Source: Luzula sylvatica
Lineage: Eukaryota; Streptophyta; Magnoliopsida; Poales; Juncaceae
Assembly: GCA_946800325.1 (NCBI GenBank)
Contig: OX326959.1
Coordinates: forward strand, 51,590,784-51,654,783
Length of the DNA: 64,000 bases
Direction of reading: 5' to 3'
Shown: in pieces, positions 10,136-21,546 of the stretch
How the letters are laid out: each line of letters starts with the position of its first letter
How positions within the stretch are numbered: the stretch's first letter is position 1
Notes under the pieces: model-generated
Database searches by the model: none
Seen by the model: only the letters and a program-made list of their open reading frames with translations
Told to the model about the DNA's origin: nothing
Position numbers and translations under genes: made by a program

Positions 10136-12505
10136 ATGAGGCTCTCTCCGCCATTTCTCCTTCTACTACTCCGCCGCAAAAGGCTCCGTTTTCTCTCCTA
10201 CTCATCCTCCTCTTCTTCCTCCATCAACGCTCTTTTATCCGATCCTTCTGTTGCGGCGTCACTCCCTTCGCATCGTCTCAATGCCTTGATATCTTCCATC
10301 TCTTTCAAATCTTCAGGATGCCTTGATCCTAGCCCTAGACCTTACGCTCTACTCGTCCACTCACTTCTCCAGTCAAACTTCACCTCTCCTGCTCGTCTTC
10401 TTCTCTTGCGGCTACTGGATCCCTCCAATTCGCCGCCCTTTTCGTTTCTAGAACTTGTTAATGCCGTAGCAGATACTGCCTCTTCGGAAAGCTCCCCGTT
10501 TTCACCGGCAGTTGATGTGTTGGTTCATGTTTGTTGCGTTAATTTCAAGAACTCGAGACTGAATCTATCTCTGGAGGCCTTCAAGGCATTTACTTCGCGA
10601 GGGTTCTGCCCGAGTGTTAGGACGTGTAATGCACTCATTTGGTCGATTGCAGAAAGTAGCGATTTTGATCGTGCAAAGGAGGTGTTTGATGAAATGTCAA
10701 AGTGGGTTTCTCCTGATTCGTATTCTTATACGCCTTTGATCGAGTTGCAGTGTAAGAATGGGCAGACTAAAGAGGCCATTTCGCTTTTTTCAGAAATGGA
10801 AAAGAAAGGAATTTCACCCGTGATTATTACATACAATGTTCTTATGCATGGACTTTGCAAGAACAAGAAGCTAAATGAAGCTCTTCAGTATAAAGAAACT
10901 ATGGTTAAGAGAAAAATAATACCAAATATTGTTACTTTTGGCATTTTGATTAATGGGTTGGTAAAATTCAATAGATTCGAGGCCGTAGATGGTATTTTGA
11001 ACGAGATGAAAGAGTTGGGTTTTGAGCCAAACGAGTTTATTTACAATTCTTTAATTGGATGGCATTGTAGGAATGGTAATTGCAGAGAAGCCCTTCAATT
11101 GGTTGACGAAATGGCTTCGAAAAAAATAATGCCAAATGGGGTCACGTACAATTTAATCGTAAAAAAATTGTGTAAAGATGGAGATATGAATCAAGCAGAG
11201 CGCCTTTTCGAAGTAATGCTCTCGAAAAGAATGGATATACACGTTGGTTTATTCAATACGATGATTTTTTGGTTCGTAACGAAAGTTTATAGATTCGATT
11301 CGGCTTTGAGGCTCTTTAGAGAAATGGTATCGAGAAATTTGAGACCAAACGAGTCTCTCATGACTACTTTAATCAAGGAGCTTTGTAATAAAAACATGCA
11401 TAATTTGGCAAAGGAAATTTGGTTAATATTATTACAAAAAGGTTTTGGGGTTAATGTGGTGACTTCAAATGCATTACTTCATGGATTTTGTGGATTAGGA
11501 AATATGAAAGAGGCAATTGGTATATTAAGGGTTATGATCGATAAAAAATTGGAGTTAGATAGAGTTACTTATAATATTTTAATTCGTGGGTCCTGTAAAG
11601 AGGGGAAAATCGAACAAGGGCTTATGCTTCGTGATGACATGGTTAAAAGAGGGTTTAAGCCTGATATTTACACGTATAACTCGTTAATTCATGGGTTTTG
11701 CAATTTGGGTCGAATGGAGGAAGCAATACAAGTATTAAATAAAATTAAAATTGAGGGTTTATCTTTGGATATTGTTTTGTTTGGTACCATTATAAATGGG
11801 TATTGTAAAGCAAAGGAAATAGATAAAGCGATGGTTTATTTCAATGAATTGATTGATTTGGGGCTAAAATCGAATCAAATTGTATACAATTCTCTAATTG
11901 GGGGGCATTGTAGAGAAGGTAATGTTTCTAAAGCGATTGAATTGTTCGATGATATGAAGTGTAAAGGAATTGTACCTAATCATTGGACTTATTGCACGTT
12001 AATGCATGGATTTTGCAATGCGGGTCGAGTCGAAGAAGCCAAGGGCATTTTCGTAAATATGAAAGAGATTGGGATAGAACTAAATGTGGTGAGTTACACT
12101 ACGATTATTAGTGGGCACTGCAAAATGGGTCAAATGGACGAAGCGAAGAAGTTGTTCGATGAAATGCTTGAAAATGGTATCGTACCAAATAAGCTCACTT
12201 ACACGGTTTTAATACAAGGGTACTTGAAAACTGGTCACAAGGAGAGGGCAATCGGTACGCATAACGAGATGGTAGAGAGAGGTATCGTACCAGACAACGT
12301 CACGTATAATAGTTTCATTTCTGGGTCTTGTGAAAATGGTTCTTTCGAAGAGGTATCCAAGGTGCTCGATGAAATGTCTGAGAGAGGAATGTTACTCGAT
12401 GAGGTTTCGTATTCCTCGTTGGTACATGGGATTACTAAACCGTATCGTCAAAAAGAGAATTCTTGTACTGACGATACTCTTGCTAACCCTAGTTTTGGAC
12501 GCTAG
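10136..12505 (+). CDS. Pentatricopeptide repeat protein, P subclass, organelle-targeted
   Basis: A single uninterrupted frame of 789 residues, as usual for plant PPR genes. The first ~30 residues (MRLSPPFLLLLLRRKRLRF then a serine run) are basic, hydrophobic and serine-rich with no early acidic residues, so a mitochondrial or plastid targeting peptide is likely. From about residue 160 to 770 there is a train of about 17 P-type 35-residue repeats with the usual cores TYNVLMHGLCK, TYNSLIHGFCN, SYTTIISGHCK and TYTVLIQGYLK. No E, DYW or SMR domain follows the repeats; the tail is short. Such proteins bind organelle RNA in a sequence-specific way to aid processing, stability or translation. The repeat region resembles At4g19440-type proteins, but the target RNA cannot be told from sequence alone. 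The upstream CT-rich leader and GGCCCA motifs support this start. Confidence 0.92.
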   Translation: MRLSPPFLLLLLRRKRLRFLSYSSSSSSSINALLSDPSVAASLPSHRLNALISSISFKSSGCLDPSPRPYALLVHSLLQSNFTSPARLLLLRLLDPSNSPPFSFLELVNAVADTASSESSPFSPAVDVLVHVCCVNFKNSRLNLSLEAFKAFTSRGFCPSVRTCNALIWSIAESSDFDRAKEVFDEMSKWVSPDSYSYTPLIELQCKNGQTKEAISLFSEMEKKGISPVIITYNVLMHGLCKNKKLNEALQYKETMVKRKIIPNIVTFGILINGLVKFNRFEAVDGILNEMKELGFEPNEFIYNSLIGWHCRNGNCREALQLVDEMASKKIMPNGVTYNLIVKKLCKDGDMNQAERLFEVMLSKRMDIHVGLFNTMIFWFVTKVYRFDSALRLFREMVSRNLRPNESLMTTLIKELCNKNMHNLAKEIWLILLQKGFGVNVVTSNALLHGFCGLGNMKEAIGILRVMIDKKLELDRVTYNILIRGSCKEGKIEQGLMLRDDMVKRGFKPDIYTYNSLIHGFCNLGRMEEAIQVLNKIKIEGLSLDIVLFGTIINGYCKAKEIDKAMVYFNELIDLGLKSNQIVYNSLIGGHCREGNVSKAIELFDDMKCKGIVPNHWTYCTLMHGFCNAGRVEEAKGIFVNMKEIGIELNVVSYTTIISGHCKMGQMDEAKKLFDEMLENGIVPNKLTYTVLIQGYLKTGHKERAIGTHNEMVERGIVPDNVTYNSFISGSCENGSFEEVSKVLDEMSERGMLLDEVSYSSLVHGITKPYRQKENSCTDDTLANPSFGR

Positions 12506-13364
12506 CTTAGAGAATGCCCTAATTTTTAGAAGTAGGGTTTAACATATAATACAACGCATTTATACGAATAAGCTATTTGGAAATGCACTCTGAAAAATAC
12601 CCAAAAGATGAATTCGAGGTATTATTAAAGTGTTTATAAATTCTTTATTATTTGTGAAATTACTTGGAAATTTATTTGTAGTTGTAATTTTTTTGAATGT
12701 AGGTTAGAAGGGATGTAATCAAGGAATTATTATTGGTTACAAATTTGTATAGAAGAAGAATCTACACGTAGCATTTGAGCAATTTGTTGGTATTGTTTAT
12801 TCTTTTTATTTGTAAATAAATGCCTTTCATTTTTTTTTATCCTTTTTTTTTCTTCAAATTTTGATAACATATAATATTCAATAACAAAAGACTGTTAATT
12901 GAAAACTTTTTATTCTATTCCAAAAACCTTGAATGAACTAAATAACCATGAAAAGAAAAAAAATAATCAAAGAATTATTTTGTAAGGAAATAAAAACCAA
13001 CAATAAAAGAGAAGTTTTTTTTTTTTCAAATTTTGTAATAGGTCGATTTCTTTTCTTGGTTCTTTTTTTTTTATTTAATCTTGTATAAATTTTGATTTGA
13101 GAACTAGATATTACTTGAAGTAGAGCTAATTGGATAAGCTCGAAATAATTTTCTTTCACAGTGGTAAAAATTATCACCAAAAATTCATGGAAGGTTTGCC
13201 AAACTTAAAAGAGTGTAGAATTAAAACGATTACCACTTTTCTAAAATTGGATCGAACTTATCTCCAAAAATCTTTACATTGACAATTTCTTTAGAATGGG
13301 CTCCCCTAAATTTGTTAGTTCAACAACTCAATGAGATTTTGATAAAGCAAAGCAAATTATAGGA
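12506..13364. other. Intergenic region downstream of the PPR gene
   Basis: Holds the 3' UTR of the PPR gene and AT-rich DNA with A and T homopolymers (12830-13070). No coding frame or RNA gene recognised. Confidence 0.55.
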
Positions 13365-13373
13365 AATGAAATA

Positions 13374-14046
13374 GGAGCATTTCTGCATGTAACCCTTTAT
13401 GGGATGAAAATTCGAAAAATAATCTTCTTTTCAAAAATATTTCAGAAATAACCCAAACCGGGTTTTTAAATCTCGGTGCTACAGTGTTTTGAAAGAAAAA
13501 TATTTATTCTCCTCCAAAATGTACCCACTGAATTCTCCATCTATGTTCTAATAAATATATTTAAATAAAATGATAACCAGTACATGTTAGCTATTAACTT
13601 AATACATAATTAATATTTATTCGAATTCATAAATTTGAATAAATATTAATGAATATTTAATGATATGTTCTAATTATCACATTAATTAAATGTAATATTA
13701 ATGAATTCTCTATTATTGAACTATTACATTTAATTAATGTGATAATTATAACATATCATTAAATATTCATTAATATTTATTCAAATTTATGAATTCGAAT
13801 AAATATTAATTATGTATTAAGTTAATAGCTAACATGTACTAGTTATCATTTTATTTAAATATTCTAACTAGAACATAGATGGAGAATTCAGTGGGTACAT
13901 TTTGGAGGAGAATAAATATTTTTCTTTCAAAAACACTGTAGCACCGAGATTTAAAAACCCGGTTTGGATCATTTTTGGAATATTTTTGAAAAGAGAGTTA
14001 TTTTTCGAATTTTCATCCCTTAACGGGATACATGCAGAAATGCTGC
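13374..14046. mobile_element. Long foldback MITE of MULE (Mutator-like) type
   Basis: A 673-base near-perfect palindrome. Arms of about 330 bases run from GGAGCATTTCTGCATGTA at the left to its inverted partner at the right, meeting near 13710. It is flanked by an exact 9-base direct repeat AATGAAATA (13365-13373 and 14047-14055). A 9-base target duplication plus long terminal inverted repeats is the Mutator signature. It has no coding capacity, so it depends on a transposase elsewhere. Transcripts through it would form a long hairpin. Confidence 0.85.
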
Positions 14047-14055
14047 AATGAAATA

Positions 14056-14462
14056 CCAAGATAAGTTAGCCCATATACCAAAAGGTTTACCTATGATTGT
14101 GCCAACCATTCAAATTACAAAAATCTTCTACTCCTCCATTTGAAAACAAATAAATAAATAAACCAACCTTTTATAAATAGACTTTTAGAGGCCTTGTGGA
14201 CGCATCCATTTTCTCATGAAATGGAGACAATGCCATAATATACTAATTATGTGAAAGAACTAAGGCTTTGCTTTTTATCTTTGATCTTTCAGTAGTGTTA
14301 CAAATTTAGAATGATGAATTCAGACTGATTAATTAGAGTTTGCATTGTATTGAAATGACATTTCTATTCGATCCAAACTTCCTTTACTTTAAATAAATAC
14401 CAATTAACACTTCATTGCAAATTATTTCGTTATTAGAGTAATTTTGTCACAAACACAAATTA
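14056..14462. other. Short intergenic region
   Basis: AT-rich sequence upstream of the gene at 14463, including its presumed promoter and leader. No separate feature recognised. Confidence 0.5.
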
Positions 14463-16040
14463 ATGGCTACTTCTTGTTCACTTGATGTGTGGCAATGGCT
14501 CACAACCATACCACCAATCAATGAATGGAGAGATAACTCTCTCTCTCTAGACATGTTCACCTCTCTTTCGACAAATCAATCCGTAACCTTGATCCTTAAG
14601 AAAACCCCGCAAAACCAATCCATAAGCTTGTCCTTCATCCTTTGTGCCGATTTCGATGTACCGATTTCACTTTGGACCTCAAACTCCTTCCAAATCAAAC
14701 CATATTCAACCATTAATGAAGATACATTACAGAATATCTTCTTCAATTTAGTCTCCGGCATATTGAAATACGGGCCCAATGGTAAATATCCTCTCGAAAC
14801 AATTCCTTCCGAATCATGGGACAATTTCTCGGATATGTTCAACTTTTCGTTTTTGACGCTTGCACTCTTAGTTGGCATATATGAATCGTTGCTCGATCTC
14901 CGAGATGAATTCATCGGCACAATTTGGTCTCGCTTGGCAAACCCTAAAATGGGAGAAACAAAGAAACAACTAATGCATGTATTAGGTTTGAGTCTAGAAG
15001 AGCAATGGATGGGATGCGAGAATCTCGGTATCACCAATTGGATAGTTGAGTTGAAGGCTTCAAACAAGGATTTCACGTTGCCTTTACCTTCTTTCTCATA
15101 TGCTACATCCGCAAGTATGTTATGTAAAGTTCAATTATATTATCCAATCGTTGCTATGGCCATAGAAGATTCCAATCACTCGACAAAGGATGAGAGATTG
15201 AAATTCTCACTCAACTTCCATCAATTTGAGAGCGTGATTCAATTCGGTTACAAATTGAATTTTGAGGAGAATTGGGTTGATGTGAACGTGAATGTCGATA
15301 ACATAAGGTCGTTAAATTCACTCTAATTTTACTTTTATTCAGAACAAGAATCTATAACCTCAATATTAGTTTGCGATAATTTTGCTACTCGTTATAGGTG
15401 TGATTTGATTCGGTTGGTGTCCGAAACCCTAATGGAGAAACGAGGCTACGGCTCTGACGAAAAGCATTTTCCATCTCGCATTTGCTTGCAACTCACTCCA
15501 TCCTTTCAATCTGAAGTACTCTCGATCACGGTGAGCAAATCCACAGACAATCCAGTACGCGAGGTAGAAGTAGGAAAAACGCTAGAGAGTTCCTTCGATC
15601 CTCCCAAATCCATCAGTGTAACCATTTCATCCACTGAGACCGTCACAATGAGCCTCAAACCGTGGAAATTCGAGCAATCGATTTATGGGGACAGCGCGAT
15701 TTTCAACTGGTTTTTGCATGATGCAAATGGAAGGGAGGTGTTTTCGAGTAAACCGCCTAAACTTGCATTCTGGAAGCCTATGTCGTGGTTTCAAAACCGG
15801 TACAGAAGCGCGTACCGGGCATTCACAAGGGAAGGAGGGGTCATATTTGCCGGCGATGAGTATGGCGAGAGTGTTTGTTGGAAAGTTGGTGAAGGGGCTA
15901 TAGGAAAGACGATTCAGTGGGAGATAAAAGGTAAAATTTGGTTGACATATTGGCCTAATAAGCGTAAAACACGTCATAGCGAGACTAGGAGGCTCGAGTT
16001 TAGAGAGCTCGTGCATCTTTCAATCGAGAAACAAGCTTAA
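14463..16040 (+). CDS. Plant-specific protein of unknown function
   Basis: Two exons (14463-15307 and 15398-16040) joined in frame at an AG|G arginine codon give about 495 residues. The protein starts MATSCSLDVWQWLTTIPP. The most conserved-looking part is near the C-terminus: WFQNRYRSAYRAFTREGGV, FAGDEYGESVCWKVG and GKIWLTYWPNKRKT, followed by LEFRELVHLSI. I recognise this layout from uncharacterised proteins present across land plants but know no assigned biochemical function. No signal peptide is evident; one hydrophobic stretch (NFSFLTLALLVGIY) lies near residue 140. No catalytic motif is visible. The start is the first ATG of the frame and opens onto a typical conserved beginning. Confidence 0.75.
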
Positions 16041-16148
16041 AGATTTGGGTTTCAATTAATTAGGGAATGATCTACGTACGATTGTGAATTGCAATGAATA
16101 AAATAATTTAGAAAATAATATCAAAATTAATTAACATAATAATGAAAC

Positions 16149-16249
16149 CTGTCTGTGATAGAATTGTGGGTTCAAACCCTGTTAGCATCATGATAGAATA
16201 TTTTCTTTGTTGCTTAATAATTCTCCACTTGAATAAACTAAAAAAAATA
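16149..16249 (+). mobile_element. Short SINE-like insertion
   Basis: About 100 bases with a polymerase III B-box-like GGGTTCAAACCCTG and an A-rich (TAA)n tail, bounded by the direct repeat ATAATAATGAAAC (16136-16148 and 16250-16262). The A box is not clear, so it may be 5'-truncated. The simple-repeat tail weakens the target-duplication evidence. Confidence 0.45.
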
Positions 16250-16336
16250 ATAATAATGAAACATCATGTTTCTTTACAATTCGATATTTCAATCAAATAA
16301 ATTCTGACACAAAAAAACAAAACAATATTCCAAAAT

Positions 16337-18321
16337 TTAGGAAAATATATATGCATATAAGATCTCATTCCAAATATCCGGTACGCCAGGAAGGCACCAG
16401 TGCAAACAATCAGCATAGCTACTCGGGTTCTTGATTTGTTCCTCTGTAAGCGGGTCCCATTGTTTTCTGTATACAGAAGGGTGCGCGTCTTTACGATACT
16501 CGGAGAGTTGAGTAATGTTTAAAAATTCCACATTTACCCCTCTCTTCTTCAAATCTCCAATTGCATTTTGTACCACTTGCAAGAATTTTGGATCGGATCC
16601 ACTTCCCCAGTATCCAGCTCTCGTGATCGGTACGGTTTCGTTGTAGCAATTTTGGCCATTGTTTTTTCCCCACTCATTTCCTCTACAACATACATTTACA
16701 AAATTGAATATCGAGGTACTGATAATATCGAATATTGAAACCCGCGCGGAGTACTTACGATAAATGGGTAGGTGACATGCCCATAAAGAAGAGTCGGGTC
16801 TTGTTGAGGTCGATATGAAATTCAAGCCAATCGGTCCATGTTTTAATCGCCAATTCGTAAGCTCGTAAACTCTTTATATTCTTATAGACCCCATCCTCCT
16901 CCTCAAACGATCCCCACCTAATGACGAAGGTCACGAAATAAGATTAAACTCCAAAAAAATCATCGATACATATATTTTATCGAAGTTAAACATAAGCAAG
17001 TAAGCACTTACAAGACTTTTATCTCTCGTCTTCTCCACCAAACGTAACTGTTGAAGACCAATATGTCGGCATCCATCCAGTGTTTTGCATGTTTCTTGAT
17101 AGATTGCGCTCTGACGATCCTATCTGGCACTCGGTGAAGCACTGGGTGGTCTGAGTTTGACTCGACTAAAAGTGGCGACCAATAGAAATCAACCGTTGCA
17201 TTGTATTCCTATCATTAATTAATTGTTGCACAAAATATCAAATACTGTTTTTATAAAAAAGAGGAGTTTTATCATACATCTTTTTTAAAAGAATATTTTG
17301 AATATTTAAAAGAACGTATCATACATTTCATTTTTTATGAATATTTTTTCTTTAATGTACAATTCTTATTTCTTATTTAACCTACTATTCATTGATTAAT
17401 ACATTTGAAAAAATACCTTAAATACTCATTAATATTGATAATTACTTAAAATATTCATGAAAATATATGGCTGTATCATAAGCAAAAGGGGTGTATGATT
17501 CAACTCCCCTTATAAATAATAAAATAAAATCAAGAACCTTGTTATATGCATCATGAAATGCAAAATAAAATTATCTGATTTATGTCAATTGAATTGTGAT
17601 TCAATAGTGACACTACATTTGCCTTTTATTTTTGAAATAAATGTCTAATTCATTTATGTTATAATATACCTGGATTTTAAAGGACATGAGGTTTCCATGA
17701 GTTTCAATGTCCTTGTGGGAACCATCTGTGGAGGTGTCAAGGAGGCAAACCATGGAGACCCACTGGTTCCTGTTTAGAGAATCCCCAACAAACACCATTC
17801 TCTTCCCTCTCAGCTTCTCTAGCAATCTTATAGCACTAAACCTGCCACCTCATACATAATCACAATTCTCTTTTTTTTTATGGAGATATTCACAATTTCT
17901 CATGACAATTCGAATTTATTGAAAATTATTACCTAGGAAGGTTACAGCCATGAGGTTGCCATCTCCAATTTTGATACCCCAAATCGGTTCTGCCGAATTT
18001 CTGGCATGCGGATTGGTCGGACATGAACCGGCATTGCTTCTCCTCGTAGACAGGGTACAAGGTGTCATCATAGACCCATTTACCAGAAAACAAGTCGCAT
18101 TCTTCAGTTCCTTCTTCTGTTACCACCATTTCAGTTTTAACCGTACGAACCGCCTTCCAATCGCCATTTTTTACGCCAAGAGATACTGCGAGGAAGACCA
18201 AAAGACCGAACAAGAGTGCTACGAGTGAGTTTAGATGGCTTCTTAGCTTCATTGGTTTAAGAGAATGAGAAATTAGGTCAGTGTTTTGGCTTTTAATAAT
18301 TTGGTTCATTTCCAAAGTCAT
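16337..18321 (-). CDS. Trichome birefringence-like protein (probable cell-wall polysaccharide O-acetyltransferase)
   Basis: Five exons on the minus strand (18321-17933, 17841-17670, 17208-17012, 16917-16759, 16682-16337) give about 420 residues. A type II signal anchor ([21 protein letters not shown], about residues 31-51) is followed by the TBL domain starting [13 protein letters not shown]. The GDSL-type motif [10 protein letters not shown] sits at about 149-157 and the DCLHWCLPG (DxxH) motif at about 397-405, supplying the Ser, Asp and His expected of the catalytic triad. TBL proteins acetylate xylan, mannan or pectin in the Golgi; this one resembles the xylan acetyltransferase group (TBL28-35), but the substrate is inferred. 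Alternative starts in frame are at 18309 and 18252; the latter (MKLRSHLN) directly precedes the membrane anchor and may be the real one. A TG/TC microsatellite lies upstream at 18331-18360. Confidence 0.88.
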
Positions 18322-20949
18322 AACATCTCTGTCTGTGTGTGTGTGTGTCTCTCTCTCTCCTAATGAATAAATTAGGGTTTTGTAGAGGGTGAATAATCAG
18401 CTTTTATAAAGAGAGCCAAAAGAGAAGTTATTCAAAGAATATTTGGTTCACAGGTTTCGCAAGCTTTGCTTCCATTCCAACAAAAGGTTTTGTAATTATT
18501 TCATATTTTGTATTAGGTGAGGGTTGTTGAAACTTTTATCTGGGTCCTTTGGCGTACCTAAACTTCGTGTCAAACATTTTAATCCAATATCTTGTCATAC
18601 CGATCATGGTTTGCTTAAGTTAGTATTTTTTCAAGGAGATCATTTTCCTTCCTAATATATATACTTGGACAATTGTACAAAGAATTTTTATGGTAAATTG
18701 TTTAATAAAAAATAATTCTTGTATGGTAAATTGATAATTATGTAAATAGATTTTATTTGCAAATTTCCTTTTTGAAGAGTCACATGAATGTTCGTTTATA
18801 CATGCTCTTATTATACCTTTAATATTCACATTGAATATATTTGTCTATTTCATATAATCAATGGTCCTCAAAAATGTTTTCTTTTCCATATTAAACATAT
18901 TTGAATATTTGAATATTTAACATGATTACTTTCTATAAGTTACCTACATGACACTTGCAAAAGAATGAGTAACATTTTTCAAATACCTACCATTTATCAC
19001 ATTTGGCAACATAAAATTAATCCTGCCAATTATATACAATACAAGGATCAACAACATCACTTAATGTCACCTATGACGAAAATAAATCATTTTTAATATC
19101 ATTTAAATGCTCCCATTTTTGTGCTAACAAAGACAAGACAAGACAACATTGAAAATTCTACTAATAGCAATTGACACACTATCAAATGTTGCGATATTTA
19201 TGAGCAACAAATATAATCATGTCCATAAAATAAAATTTTGAATTACAATATCATCTCAAATTTTTTTTTACCCACGTAAACAAAGCACCGAAGAGACACC
19301 GATCACACAAATATATTACTTGTTTTGTAGGATTTATTTTTTATCTTCTTTAATTGTAGTTTTTGATGAAAAGTAATCCAGAATTCGCGATTCATCCAAA
19401 ATCCCTTGAAAGTTTCGTGAAATAACAATTTCCTTCAATGGATCACATTTTTTTCATTTATTTTGATAATTTTATTGTATATTTTATTCATGATTTGATA
19501 ATTTTGTTCCATTTGTGTATTTCTGCGTGGTTTGGATGTTCATGGACGAAGTATGCAGCAAACTAGGTGGTGGTCTAAGAGCCATAAAAAAATAAAGGCC
19601 TTGTAGTTAATATATTAATTAACATAGAATCTGAAAAAAAAATATATATATCATAAAAATATACAAAAATGACACTCTCTCAAACATAATTCACAAATTT
19701 AATCTCGATAAGTATTTTTAGATATAAATTAATTATATTTGGAATATAATTAGTCTTGGTCCCACCTAATTTATACCCAAAAATTCTCATCGGAATTAAA
19801 TTTGTGAATTATGTTTGTGGGTGTATCATTTTTGTAAGAATATATACTTGTCATTGTTAATTAAATTCACATTACACTTGAGGTCGCAAATTTGGTTCAT
19901 AATTTTGCTTTTCATTTGTAGACAATATGACTAACTAAAATAATACTTCCACTTTTAATTGAGATATCAAATTATTGTAATTACTCTCTTCCTAAATTGT
20001 TTTCATCAATATTTTATTGATCTCCATTGCCGCTTGTTCAAACCTCTGAGCCATTTTAACCCTAAATTAGTTGCAGTTTTCATCACTTGAAAACATATTC
20101 GTTTTTTTCTTCTTCCATTGCAATTTTTTCTAAGCCAGTTCAATTTTTGTCAAGAGTTCAAGACCCAACTAGTATTATTTTTGTTATTTTTAGTTTTAAG
20201 GATTTTATATGATTTATTTGAATTTTTAATCTTAGTTAATAAAATAATAATTATAATATGACTATAAAAATATTTTATAAACCTTGAAATATCAAATACT
20301 TTCATTAAAAAATTTAAACGTATTGCTCAATCTTTACTAGATATTTATTTATGTACTATAAAAAAAATCATTTGTATTGTCTATAACGGGTTCGATTGTT
20401 TCAAAGAAAAATTTATAATAATGATGAATTATAAAAAATTACCATCAGATAGTGTTTAAAATATTCTTTTTCGAAATAACCGCATTTTAAATTAATTTGT
20501 TAATATTTTTATTTTTACTTTCTTGAAAATTATTTTATAATGATATGAGTAACAATTACAAGTTACAAACTCAGGCTGGGACACCCAAAATGTCGAGGCC
20601 GGTCCTGCCTTCAACCTTTAAATCTTTTAGTTTCTCTCTCTCTCTCTCGCCTAAATGATTAACACACAAAATATATTTTTGTTTCTTTTGAAGAAATGTC
20701 AACATAAACTACCCGAAGTCTTGCTCACAGCATTTTTTTTTGTTGCTTTGAAGAATGGAGGCAAAATTTCTATCAAAATGTACTTAAGAAAAAAATCTAG
20801 CAAGTACAAAGAAAAATGATTGATGAACTAACTATAAGACCAAATATGGTTGACGAAAAAAAACCTAGCGAGTCAGGAGAGCAAGCCAGGTAGTCCCAAG
20901 GAAGCTGCGAAATAATTTAATACCGTATAAATAAACAACTGTCAACAAA
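18322..20949. other. Intergenic region between the TBL gene and tRNA-Glu
   Basis: About 2.6 kb of AT-rich DNA with no credible frame. It holds a TG/TC microsatellite next to the TBL gene and a small MITE at 19663-19835. Nothing else recognised. Confidence 0.55.
19663..19835. mobile_element. Small MITE with ~40-base inverted ends
   Basis: Ends ACAAAAATGACACTC and, inverted, ACAAAAATGATACACCC both lead into AAACATAATTCACAAATTTAAT. Flanking octamers are AAAAATAT and AAGAATAT, a possible 8-base target duplication with one mismatch, which would suit a hAT-type MITE. No coding capacity. Confidence 0.55.
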
Positions 20950-21022
20950 TCCGTTGTAGTCTAGTTGGTTAGGATACTCGGCTCTCACCCGAGAGACCCG
21001 GGTTCAAGTCCCGGCAACGGAA
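20950..21022 (+). tRNA. tRNA-Glu (anticodon CTC)
   Basis: The acceptor stem TCCGTTG pairs with CAACGGA, the D arm is GTCTAGTTGGTTAGGAT, and the anticodon loop reads GGCTCTCACCC with anticodon CTC. The T arm CCGGGTTCAAGTCCCGG holds the B box. A T run starting at 21023 provides the polymerase III terminator. No intron. It is an intact nuclear tRNA gene on the plus strand, 73 bases, between two TBL genes. Confidence 0.95.
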
Positions 21023-21546
21023 TTTTTTTATCTGCGAGGAACGTAAGAGTCCTCCTCACGAATCATGATTTGAAGAAACTAAAATTGATTTTTGTTAACT
21101 AAATAATAAATAAATGGAGATTAACCTAACGGATAAGAGAATTTTTTTATGAAAACCACCTCTTAGCATGAGAAAAAATTGTGATGGATTCTACTCTCCT
21201 CGCATGAACATCATTTTAATTAAAAAACACAAGGCAAAAAACGGAACATTGTTTTCTTTAACACTGGTTTTACGAGATCAAAACGTGCGTAAAGATGAAT
21301 TTTTTTTCTCGTCGCGACATAGGATAATATTTTTTTTTGTCAATTGGAATTGAGGTGTTCCTTTTACCCAGTTTATATATTAATATTCCATATACAAAAA
21401 AAATAGGAAGCTTCGCTTCAGATTCTTTACCCGCTTCCACGTAATAACGAAATATCGACCAACACGATGAAATGAAATTAAGCACCTTGTAAACAAAAGA
21501 AAGTTACAAATTGTACGTGTTTTTAGTTCTTCCTCGATCTCGTTCA
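21023..21546. other. Region downstream of tRNA-Glu and the TBL gene 3' end
   Basis: AT-rich DNA holding the tRNA terminator and the presumed 3' UTR of the minus-strand TBL gene. No other gene recognised. Confidence 0.5.
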
